Origin: Desulfobacteraceae bacterium
GTDB lineage: Bacteria > Desulfobacterota > Desulfobacteria > Desulfobacterales > Desulfobacteraceae
NCBI GenBank assembly: GCA_023140455.1
Contig: JAGLLQ010000453.1
Coordinates: 1-9,118, forward strand
Direction of reading: 5' to 3'
DNA: 9,118 nt
Shown: positions 1 to 6,198 of the stretch, in pieces
Layout of the letters: each line of letters starts with the position of its first letter
Position numbering within the stretch: the stretch's first letter is position 1
Notes under the pieces: generated by a model
What the model was told of the DNA's origin: nothing
Databases searched by the model: none
What the model saw: the letters and a program-made list of their open reading frames with translations, nothing else
Translations under genes and position numbers: made by a program

Positions 1-1
1 T

Positions 2-826
2 CTTGATGAATCACAGGATAACCACCATATTATGGAAAGGGTTGATACTGATTATTCTCCAAGAGCAGTTTTAGGAATAAAACCCTATGATGCCAAAGCT
101 TTTAAAATCCTGGAACTTAATTTTGATACAGAAGAATACAAGGACCCGTACTTCTGTGATGCAATGGCAGCCACAACACTGATAGGCCTTGCTGTTAACA
201 ATCCAGGCCAGTTTGATTTTTCAACTTCAGTTGATACAGGTCCCTTTGATGAGACAGGTCTTGATATCCTGCTTGTAGATACAGGCAATGAATATCTTGC
301 AAAAGTATTAACAGATAAGGGCGATGCTTTTCTTTCAAAATGTGGTTTTGACAAACAAGCAGATGAGAAAGATTCTTTAGAAATTATTGACAAATTAAAA
401 GAAAATGCTGAAAAAAAGATAGCCTCAAAAATATCCCATGGCAACTTAAAAGGGAAAACCATTCTTGAGCTTTATAATGCTCCATTCTGGGAGGATATAG
501 CTTTTTCATGTATTAACTGCGGAACCTGCACCTATGTCTGCCCTACCTGCTGGTGCTTTGATATCCAGGATGAAACAAAGGACAAATCCTGCACCAGGTA
601 TAAAAACTGGGATACTTGCATGTCAAGGCTTTTCACAGAACATGCTACAGGACACAACCCAAGAGGTGAAAAGGTCCAAAGGTTCAGGCAAAGATTTATG
701 CACAAGTTAAAATACTTTCCTGACAAATATGATCAGGGTCTCATGTGTGTGGGCTGTGGAAGATGTGTAAAACATTGCCCTGCAAATATTGACATTCGTG
801 AAATATGTGAACAAATGAATTCCTAG
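2..826 (+). CDS. 4Fe-4S dicluster electron-transfer protein (AsrA / hydrogenase beta-like), 5'-truncated by window edge
   Basis: Probable electron-transfer subunit that passes electrons between its flavoprotein partner and another redox enzyme. The frame is open from base 2 and the residues before the ATG at 32 (LDESQDNHHI) fit the family, so the true start lies outside the window. Numbering from the ATG at 32, two ferredoxin motifs are intact: C160/C163/C166/C170-P and C239/C242/C245/C249-P. Between them sits the family block with CWCFD, WDTCM and HNPRG. The N-terminal half aligns by eye with AsrA and hydrogenase 4Fe-4S subunits, but cysteines I expect there are replaced: PCD is PYD (Y19), and CFC is DFS (D62, S64). 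The next gene starts 8 nt after the stop, so the two are surely cotranscribed. Family is secure; AsrA, HydB or FloxB identity is not. Confidence 0.88.
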   Translation, partial: LDESQDNHHIMERVDTDYSPRAVLGIKPYDAKAFKILELNFDTEEYKDPYFCDAMAATTLIGLAVNNPGQFDFSTSVDTGPFDETGLDILLVDTGNEYLAKVLTDKGDAFLSKCGFDKQADEKDSLEIIDKLKENAEKKIASKISHGNLKGKTILELYNAPFWEDIAFSCINCGTCTYVCPTCWCFDIQDETKDKSCTRYKNWDTCMSRLFTEHATGHNPRGEKVQRFRQRFMHKLKYFPDKYDQGLMCVGCGRCVKHCPANIDIREICEQMNS

Positions 827-834
827 GAGGAAAA

Positions 835-1680
835 ATGGAAAACCCTTATAGACCCTATCCGGTTCGCATTGATGATATTGAAATTGCAACAGAGGATAAA
901 TCTTTAAAAACATTTAAGTTTGTATTTTTAAACAAAGAAGATGAAGAAAAATTTTCATATCAGGCCGGACAATTTGCTGAGTTATCAATTCCGGGGATTG
1001 GAGAAATCCCTATTGGTATAGCATCCTCTCCCGTTGAAAAAGGTTTTGTAAAATTCACAGTTTTTAAAACAGGAGTCGTAACTGCCCATCTGCATAATAT
1101 GCAGGTTGGAGATATCATGGGAATCAGAGGGCCGCTTGGTAACTGGTATCCCTGGGAAACACTTGAGAATAAGAATGTTCTTATAATTGGCGGTGGTTTT
1201 GCGTTTACCACGCTCCGCTCATCTATCATATATATGTTAGATCCAGCAAACAGAGCAAAGTTCAAAAATATTGATGTTGTTTATGGTGCAAGATCTCCTG
1301 GAATGCTTCTTTATAGAGATGAACTTTATGAATGGGAAAAAAGAGATGATATTAACATGCACATAACTGTTGATGGCACTGATGACCCTGACTGGAATTA
1401 TCATGTTGGCTTTGTCCCTACAATTACTGAAGAATGTGCACCAAAAGCTGATAAAGATACATATGCTATTGTTTGCGGTCCACCTATTATGATCAAATTT
1501 ACGCAACCGGTTTTAGAGAAACTCGGATATACTGATGAACAAATCATCATGTCTCTTGAAAATCGAATGAAATGCGGCATAGGAATGTGTGGAAGATGTA
1601 ATATAGGTAAAGAACTTGTATGCAAGGATGGCCCTGTTTTTTCTTTGAAAGAAATAAACCTGACTCCCAAGGAATATTAA
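835..1680 (+). CDS. FAD/NAD(P)-binding oxidoreductase with C-terminal 2Fe-2S site (AsrB / hydrogenase gamma / FloxA-like)
   Basis: Cytoplasmic flavoprotein of the ferredoxin-NADP reductase/dihydroorotate dehydrogenase electron-transfer type, 281 aa. It should move electrons between a pyridine nucleotide and the 4Fe-4S protein encoded just upstream. Residues 8-105 form the FAD-binding barrel, with PIGIASSP at 59-66 as in AsrB-like proteins. The nucleotide-binding domain starts at VLIIGGG (115-121) and includes CGPP (214-217). A 2Fe-2S binding site lies at C247, C252, C255 and C263 (C-x4-C-x2-C-x7-C). The start is fixed by AGGAGG at 825-830, which overlaps the stop of the preceding gene and sits 4 nt from the ATG. 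The loop after GGG reads FAFTTLR, where relatives usually have IGLAPLR or similar, so nucleotide use may be altered. Physiological partner and direction of electron flow cannot be read from sequence. Confidence 0.88.
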   Translation: MENPYRPYPVRIDDIEIATEDKSLKTFKFVFLNKEDEEKFSYQAGQFAELSIPGIGEIPIGIASSPVEKGFVKFTVFKTGVVTAHLHNMQVGDIMGIRGPLGNWYPWETLENKNVLIIGGGFAFTTLRSSIIYMLDPANRAKFKNIDVVYGARSPGMLLYRDELYEWEKRDDINMHITVDGTDDPDWNYHVGFVPTITEECAPKADKDTYAIVCGPPIMIKFTQPVLEKLGYTDEQIIMSLENRMKCGIGMCGRCNIGKELVCKDGPVFSLKEINLTPKEY

Positions 1681-1835
1681 GATAAATTCACAAAAAAATA
1701 GCCGAAAGAATCAAACTTTATATTGACAATACACCAACCATAGTTTATGGTAAAAAATTATTTAGAAATAAATATATAAGACAGACAGTCTTAATAATGA
1801 TAGGAAACTTATTTTTTAACAGGAGGAATTTTTAA
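1681..1835 (+). promoter_or_regulatory. dsrC leader and promoter region with strong RBS
   Basis: A sigma70-like promoter is visible: TTGACA at 1723-1728, a 17-nt spacer, then TATGGT at 1746-1751. The -10 is the right arm of a short inverted repeat, ACCATA (1737-1742) / TATGGT (1746-1751), which could be a repressor site. The predicted start near 1758 gives a leader of about 78 nt ending in AGGAGG at 1821-1826, 9 nt before the dsrC ATG. This suggests dsrC is expressed strongly and independently of the redox pair upstream. I see no clear intrinsic terminator after the upstream gene, so read-through into dsrC is also possible. Confidence 0.6.
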
Positions 1836-2153
1836 ATGGCAACAGTAGAAATGAATGGGGCATCATTCGAAATAGATGAAGACGGATTCTTACTTGATTA
1901 TGGTTCTTTTAATGAAAACTGGATAGAATATGTAAGAGGCCAGGAAGGTATTGACGAACTTAATGAAGAGCATACAAAAGTAATTGCTGTACTTCAAGAC
2001 TATTACGAAAAAAATGGTATTGCTCCTATGGTACGAGTTCTTTCAAAACTTACTAAATTCAAATTAAAACATATTTATGAATTGTTCCCATCAGGACCTG
2101 GAAAAGGCGCTTGTAAAATGGCCGGCCTTCCAAAACCAACTGGATGTGTATAA
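1836..2153 (+). CDS. dsrC: DsrC/TusE family sulfur-carrier protein
   Basis: Small cytoplasmic sulfur carrier of dissimilatory sulfite reduction, 105 aa, the usual length. In sulfate reducers DsrC is the co-substrate of DsrAB: its two C-terminal cysteines form a trisulfide with sulfite-derived sulfur, which is then reduced by the membrane DsrMKJOP complex. The C-terminal arm is complete, with C93 (CysB) in GKGACKMAG and C104 (CysA) as the penultimate residue in PTGCV. The core block PMVRVLSK followed by FKLKHIYELFPSGPG also fits genuine DsrC. The 10-residue spacing between the cysteines separates it from TusE-like proteins that keep only CysA. It has its own promoter and a downstream terminator, so it can be a single-gene transcript. 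Its place next to an FAD/4Fe-4S electron-transfer pair hints that the pair serves sulfur metabolism, but this is inference. Confidence 0.97.
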   Translation: MATVEMNGASFEIDEDGFLLDYGSFNENWIEYVRGQEGIDELNEEHTKVIAVLQDYYEKNGIAPMVRVLSKLTKFKLKHIYELFPSGPGKGACKMAGLPKPTGCV

Positions 2154-2183
2154 TTAATATCATCCTTGGGAATTAAAAATCTT

Positions 2184-2231
2184 AAGCTCTGTAATCTAAT
2201 ATTATTTTAGTAATTACAGAGCTTTTTTTTT
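2184..2231 (+). terminator. Intrinsic terminator after dsrC
   Basis: A perfect 12-bp stem is formed by AAGCTCTGTAAT (2184-2195) and ATTACAGAGCTT (2213-2224). The loop is 17 nt and can pair further internally (CTAA with TTAG). The right arm runs into nine consecutive T residues (2223-2231). It lies 30 nt after the dsrC stop, so it should end the dsrC transcript and separate it from ahbA. Confidence 0.9.
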
Positions 2232-2289
2232 GTGTTAATTATTAATTTTGTATATCATATAATTTTCTACACTAATTGATGGGTTAATT

Positions 2290-2745
2290 ATGTATTCCTT
2301 AGATGAAACTGACAGACAAATACTAAACAGAATTCAGTCAAACTTTCCAATTGATAGAGAACCCTTCTCTAAAATAGCAAGCGATCTTAATCTTGCTCCT
2401 GATATTGTAATTGAAAAAATTCAAAAAATGAAAGAGAACAATATCATAAGACGTATTGGCGGTAATTTCAGCCCGGATAAAATTGGATATAAAAGTACCC
2501 TGTGTGCTGCTAAAGTTCCTGATGAAGGGATCGAATCATTTACAAAAGTTGTTAACTCATACTCAGGAGTTACACACAATTATGTAAGGGAACATGAATA
2601 TAATATCTGGTTTACCTTTATTGCTCAGTCCAATGAAATAATTAAGGAATCTTTAAAAGAAATATCATTAAAAACCGGGATTAATGGAATATTAAACCTG
2701 CCTGCTACAAATCTTTTTAAAATAAGTGCTAAATTCAAGGTATAA
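2290..2745 (+). CDS. ahbA: Siroheme decarboxylase subunit, AhbA-like (Lrp/AsnC-fold)
   Basis: Subunit of the enzyme that decarboxylates siroheme to 12,18-didecarboxysiroheme, the first step of the alternative heme route in sulfate reducers (AhbA/B, then AhbC and AhbD). The protein is 151 aa. Residues 5-55 form an Lrp/AsnC-type helix-turn-helix; the diagnostic stretch is RRIGGNF (54-60). The second half carries VTHNYVREHEYNIWFTF (94-110), typical of the Ahb/NirDLGH family, and ends with the LPATNLFKI element. I prefer AhbA to AhbB because AhbB, as I remember it, has a PYNLYTM-type motif where this protein has YNIWFT. AhbA and AhbB act as a heterodimer, and the partner gene is not in this window. 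The ribosome site before the ATG is weak (GATGGG at 2278-2283). It follows the dsrC terminator, so it probably has a separate promoter in the AT-rich gap. Confidence 0.82.
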   Translation: MYSLDETDRQILNRIQSNFPIDREPFSKIASDLNLAPDIVIEKIQKMKENNIIRRIGGNFSPDKIGYKSTLCAAKVPDEGIESFTKVVNSYSGVTHNYVREHEYNIWFTFIAQSNEIIKESLKEISLKTGINGILNLPATNLFKISAKFKV

Positions 2746-2755
2746 TTAATAAGGT

Positions 2756-3568
2756 ATGAAAGATATAACAATCGCACTTGCAGTTCAGAACTCAGTTTGC
2801 GGTATGTTTGAAGATAATCTTTTAAAATGTATTAAACTAACAGATATGGCGGCTGAACAAGGCGCATCAATAGTTCTTTTCCCTGAAATGAATCTTACCG
2901 GCTATACTTCCAGGGAAAAACTATTATCCATTGCAGTCCCTTTGTCAGAGGAACTTGTTGCCACGCTGCAAAATATTTCCATTGAAAAATCCATTACAAT
3001 TGTTGCAGGATTGGCACATAAGGAACTGAATAATAAAATCTATGCATCTCATTTTGCCATAATGCCTGATAAATCTTTTTTTATTTATAAAAAAATCCAT
3101 CCTGCACCTCCTGAAAAACAAGCAATATCCCAGGGAGAAAAAATTGAAATATCTCAGCTTAGATCAAAAAAATTAAAATTCGGAATTCAGCTTTGCTATG
3201 ATGCTCACTTTCCACAGCTTTCTACATCTATGGCAGTCAAAGGTGCCGACCTGATCATGATACCGCATGCTTCACCCAGAGGAACAAGTGAAGAGAAATA
3301 TCAATCCTGGATGAGGCATTTAAAAGCAAGAGCCTTTGACAATGGAATTTTTATTGCGGCCTGCAATCAGACAGGGGAAAATGGAAATGGTTTATCCTTC
3401 CCCGGAGTTGCTGTAGTAATTGGACCTGATGGAAAGGTTATTTCAAAATATACTGATAACAAAGAAGGCTTATTGGTTTCAAAATTATCTGGAAAAGATC
3501 TTAATAATATCCGCAACCATAAAATGAAGTATTTCTTACCTAACCGGAGAGATGATATTTATTGTTAG
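2756..3568 (+). CDS. Carbon-nitrogen hydrolase (nitrilase superfamily amidase)
   Basis: Cytoplasmic hydrolase of the nitrilase superfamily, 270 aa, cleaving a non-peptide C-N bond (amide, carbamoyl or omega-amide) through a thioester on cysteine. The Glu-Lys-Cys triad can be assigned: E44 in FPEMNLTGY, K113 in YKKIHP, and C147 in LCYDAHFP. The family fold is also supported by the DLIMIPHASP strand and the ACNQTG turn after the active site. Length matches single-domain amidases, not nitrile-cleaving enzymes of 330 aa or more. The substrate cannot be inferred. The gene starts 10 nt after the ahbA stop and is likely in the same transcript. Translation signals are odd: one AAGG (2751-2754) is only one base from the ATG, another (2737-2740) lies 15 nt upstream. 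A different start within the first few codons is possible. Confidence 0.88.
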   Translation: MKDITIALAVQNSVCGMFEDNLLKCIKLTDMAAEQGASIVLFPEMNLTGYTSREKLLSIAVPLSEELVATLQNISIEKSITIVAGLAHKELNNKIYASHFAIMPDKSFFIYKKIHPAPPEKQAISQGEKIEISQLRSKKLKFGIQLCYDAHFPQLSTSMAVKGADLIMIPHASPRGTSEEKYQSWMRHLKARAFDNGIFIAACNQTGENGNGLSFPGVAVVIGPDGKVISKYTDNKEGLLVSKLSGKDLNNIRNHKMKYFLPNRRDDIYC

Positions 3569-3599
3569 AAAATAAAAATCTGTTATCTTTTTATTTTCT
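3567..3599. terminator. A/T-rich inverted repeat between convergent genes (possible bidirectional terminator)
   Basis: The arms AGAAAATAAAAA (3567-3578) and TTTTTATTTTCT (3588-3599) are perfect 12-bp complements around a 9-nt loop. The repeat begins within the stop codon of the + strand carbon-nitrogen hydrolase, and its loop holds the mlaA stop codon of the - strand. Its symmetry and position fit a terminator shared by two convergent transcripts. The stem is almost entirely A-U, so it would be weak as a hairpin. Confidence 0.5.
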
Positions 3600-4335
3600 C
3601 TTGCCTTTGTTGAACATATCCATTTTTTAAAGCTGTATAGGGATCAATAGCAGCTTTTTTCAAATTACCATAATCACCAACCCTGTAGGAAGTAGAATTG
3701 ATGGAATATAAAACTTTTGACCCGATTACTGCTTCTGGTGAGTTTAAGTAATTTACAGGATATAATAAAGAATCGCCTGCCATCCCGATTGAATCTCTTA
3801 ATGTTGAAGGTCCGAGAAAAGGCCAGACAATATAAATGCCATTGCCAATTGAATATTTTCCAAGAGTCTGCCCAAAATCTTCATCATTAATATGTAAATT
3901 ACAATCATTCTGGGCAACTTGAGCAAGGCCTAACACACCAACAGTCGAATTTATAAAAAATATTTTGACCTCAGTGCCCGCATCTTTAATCTCTCCCTGC
4001 AAAAGATTATTTACAAATCTTATAGGGAACATAAGATTTGTAAAAAAGTTACCTACACAATTACGAATTCTTTCGTGGACAACAAATTTATATCCATTTG
4101 CTGCGGGTTCTACAATCCAGGTATACATTTTGTCATTAAATTTAAAAACTGCATAATTACCCCAATACAGAGGGTCAGCAACCCGGGTTTCTTCATTTTT
4201 CTCTTCATACTCACCCATTAATTCTGAAAATTCTTCATCCTCAGCTGAGATAACAATTGAAGGAATGGCCACAAATGAAAAACAGCAGACAATCACTACT
4301 AAAAAAGTAAATATAAAATTTTTAGAACTTTTCAT
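3583..4335 (-). CDS. mlaA: MlaA (VacJ) family outer-membrane phospholipid-asymmetry protein
   Basis: Outer-membrane component of the Mla pathway, which extracts misplaced phospholipids from the outer leaflet and passes them to periplasmic MlaC. Length is 250 aa. Residues 1-31 form an export signal: KSSK, a long hydrophobic stretch, then SIVISA before EDEEF. The MlaA domain is clear from DPLYWGNYAVFKFND (53-67), RFVNNLLQGEIKDAG (105-119), FFINSTVGVLGL (125-136), and DFGQTLGKYSIGNG then YIVWPFLGPST (152-177). Most MlaA proteins are lipoproteins; here the cysteines in the signal (C17, C18) are preceded by V and C, not G, A or S, so no good lipobox is seen and signal peptidase I cleavage after A31 looks more likely. 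It is the last gene of the mla operon, its ATG overlapping the mlaC stop by 4 bp, which suggests translational coupling. Confidence 0.92.
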   Translation of the reverse strand: MKSSKNFIFTFLVVIVCCFSFVAIPSIVISAEDEEFSELMGEYEEKNEETRVADPLYWGNYAVFKFNDKMYTWIVEPAANGYKFVVHERIRNCVGNFFTNLMFPIRFVNNLLQGEIKDAGTEVKIFFINSTVGVLGLAQVAQNDCNLHINDEDFGQTLGKYSIGNGIYIVWPFLGPSTLRDSIGMAGDSLLYPVNYLNSPEAVIGSKVLYSINSTSYRVGDYGNLKKAAIDPYTALKNGYVQQRQEKIKR

Positions 4336-4946
4336 TTTTCTACCTTTGCTTTCAATTCATTAATTATTATTTCAGGAGCAATCATGCTCTTTGCTCTATA
4401 TGTATCTCTATAATTTGCTGCAAGGCTCACTCCCTCAATTAATATGTCATAAATCTTCCACTCATTCGGTTTTTTTTGAATCATTCTATAGTCAACCGGT
4501 ATCTCATAATCACCATTATGAAATATAGTGTATACATCTGAGCGGTTGTTTGATTTTGTTTTTAAATCAATGGCTTTTATGTAATCTACTCTGATACCGC
4601 TTAAACTTTCACCTAGGATTTTGCTAAGATAAACATTTATTATAAGCTTGGCAAAATACTTTGAAAAGTTATTTCTCTGACCAGTAGAGAACCTTTTCCA
4701 GTTTCTCCCTAAAGCAAGCATTGATATTAATTTAAAATCAAAACTGGAATTTAATTTGTCGTATACCTGATCCTGTTGTTCCTTCTCTGTCATATTTTTA
4801 AATGAAGAACTTTGAAGGATAGTAACTATTTCATCAAAATTCTTTTGCAGGCAACTCATGGAAGAAGTCTCAGCAAAACATGTCAGAGATGAAAAAACAA
4901 ATACTGATAAATATAATGATATTAAACATATTCTCCAGATTTTCAT
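4332..4946 (-). CDS. mlaC: MlaC periplasmic phospholipid-binding protein
   Basis: Periplasmic carrier that shuttles phospholipid between MlaA and the inner-membrane MlaFED complex. The 204-aa protein begins with a signal peptide, MKIWR followed by a hydrophobic core, with likely cleavage after CFA (residue 25). The Tol-Tol-Ttg2 (MlaC) domain follows, supported by FDFKLISMLALGRNWKRFS (69-87) and the later VDYRM, WKIYDI and IEGVSLAANYR elements that build the lipid pocket in this family. Length is close to the usual 200-215 aa. It starts 15 nt after the mlaD stop and overlaps mlaA by ATGA. All neighbours are Mla components, so the call does not rest on the weakly conserved sequence alone. Confidence 0.92.
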   Translation of the reverse strand: MKIWRICLISLYLSVFVFSSLTCFAETSSMSCLQKNFDEIVTILQSSSFKNMTEKEQQDQVYDKLNSSFDFKLISMLALGRNWKRFSTGQRNNFSKYFAKLIINVYLSKILGESLSGIRVDYIKAIDLKTKSNNRSDVYTIFHNGDYEIPVDYRMIQKKPNEWKIYDILIEGVSLAANYRDTYRAKSMIAPEIIINELKAKVEK

Positions 4947-4961
4947 TTTTGATTTCCCTTA

Positions 4962-5414
4962 TTATTCTTTTTTATCATTAAAAATAAATTTTCTTACTAA
5001 AGATTCCAGATCAACAGATGACTCTGTATTATAGATAACACCATCCGGTTCAAGAATAATTTCAGAGCCGCCCGGAGACAATTCAATATACTTATCTCCA
5101 ATAATCCCTGTAGTTTTTACTGATGCAATAACATCGTCTGATAACTCAATATTTTTCTTTATGGAAAGCTCAACTTTTGCAAGTACTCTCTCAAAATCTA
5201 ATGATATTGAACCAACTTCACCGATTTCAACCCCTGCCATCTCAATATTTGCTCCACTGCTTAAACCTGAAACAGAAGTAAAATATGCATAAACAGAATA
5301 TTTGTCATTATTAAGAAGTTTGAACTCACCAAGTATAAATATAAGATAGACTGAGCACATAAAGCCGATAACTACAAAAATACCTACATAAAATTCTGTT
5401 TTCATATTTTTCAT
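4962..5414 (-). CDS. mlaD: MlaD-type MCE domain protein
   Basis: Inner-membrane anchored substrate-binding subunit of the MlaFEDB ABC transporter, 150 aa. One N-terminal membrane segment (about residues 8-28) is followed by a single MCE domain (about 37-116). Typical MCE features are visible: VSGLSSGANIEMAGVEIGEV near 48-67 and GIIGDKYIELSPGG near 103-116. Such proteins form hexameric rings with a central lipid channel on the periplasmic side. The tail is short and polar, ending in FNDKKE. A second in-frame ATG at codon 4 is a possible alternative start; the upstream AAGGG at 5421-5425 is better spaced for the first ATG. The gap to mlaF is 36 nt, the longest inside the operon. Confidence 0.93.
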   Translation of the reverse strand: MKNMKTEFYVGIFVVIGFMCSVYLIFILGEFKLLNNDKYSVYAYFTSVSGLSSGANIEMAGVEIGEVGSISLDFERVLAKVELSIKKNIELSDDVIASVKTTGIIGDKYIELSPGGSEIILEPDGVIYNTESSVDLESLVRKFIFNDKKE

Positions 5415-5450
5415 TTATCTACCCTTATCTTATTTGTATAATTATCTTAT

Positions 5451-6188
5451 TTATTCATTGCCGGCAATAAATGATTTAACCGTAACATCATCTGATTCTA
5501 ACAGCATTTCCTGGCTGCCTTCGAATAGGATTCTCCCGCTGTCCAGCATAGCAATTCTCTGGGCAATAAAAAAAATTTCAGGAATCTCATGACTTACAAT
5601 AATTGCTGTAAATCCAAACTTTGCCTGATATTCTTTAATCATAATATGTACATTTGTTTTCCTTACAGGGTCAAGCCCTGTTGTAGGTTCATCAAAAAGA
5701 ACAATATCAGGATCAATCACTAATGCTCTTGCAAGTGCCACCCTTTTTTGCATGCCACCTGAAACCCGGGAAGGAAATTCTTCTTCTGTTCCTTCAATTT
5801 CAAGTTGACTCATCCTCAATTTTACTTTCTCTTTTATTTTATCCTTTGAAAATGAAAAATTTTCAACAAGCGGCAATGCAATATTATCAAAAATATTCAA
5901 AGAATCAAAAAGAGCATTACCTTGAAACATATAACTGAGTTTGTTTTTAAATATCTTTTTCTCTTTTTTATTTAGTTGTGAAAGATCTTTACCGGATATA
6001 AGAATCTTACCTGAATCCTGGGACATGAGTCCGATTATATGTTTTAAAAGAACTGATTTCCCGCACCCGCTTTTGCCTATGATAGCAATAATTTCACCCT
6101 TATATATAGAGAGATTAACACCCTTCAGCACCTGTTTTTCATCAAAGCTCTTTTTCACATCAACAAATTGTATAAAAGGTTCAGTCAT
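5451..6188 (-). CDS. mlaF: MlaF ABC transporter ATPase
   Basis: Cytoplasmic ATPase that powers lipid movement by the Mla transporter, 245 aa. All ABC motifs are intact: Walker A GKSGCGKS (38-45), Q-loop Q89 in YMFQGNALFD, signature SGGMQ (143-147) followed by KRVALARAL, Walker B DIVLFDEPTTGLDP (161-174) with catalytic E167, and switch H200. The SGGMQKR form of the signature and the FQGNALFDSL stretch are characteristic of MlaF/Ttg2A among ABC proteins. The gene lies 10 nt downstream of mlaE. No convincing Shine-Dalgarno is seen before the ATG, so translation may depend on coupling with mlaE. Confidence 0.95.
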   Translation of the reverse strand: MTEPFIQFVDVKKSFDEKQVLKGVNLSIYKGEIIAIIGKSGCGKSVLLKHIIGLMSQDSGKILISGKDLSQLNKKEKKIFKNKLSYMFQGNALFDSLNIFDNIALPLVENFSFSKDKIKEKVKLRMSQLEIEGTEEEFPSRVSGGMQKRVALARALVIDPDIVLFDEPTTGLDPVRKTNVHIMIKEYQAKFGFTAIIVSHEIPEIFFIAQRIAMLDSGRILFEGSQEMLLESDDVTVKSFIAGNE

Positions 6189-6198
6189 GACATCAATT

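Noticed and set aside
32..34. ATG at 32 as the start of the first gene.
   Set aside because: The frame is open to base 2 and the residues before it fit the family, so the ATG is probably internal.
85..462. Long open frame on the - strand opposite the first gene, and similar opposite-strand frames inside other genes (for example 960-1265, 1401-1670, 5941-6243).
   Set aside because: They have no family features or ribosome sites and lie wholly inside well-supported genes; they are shadows of those genes.
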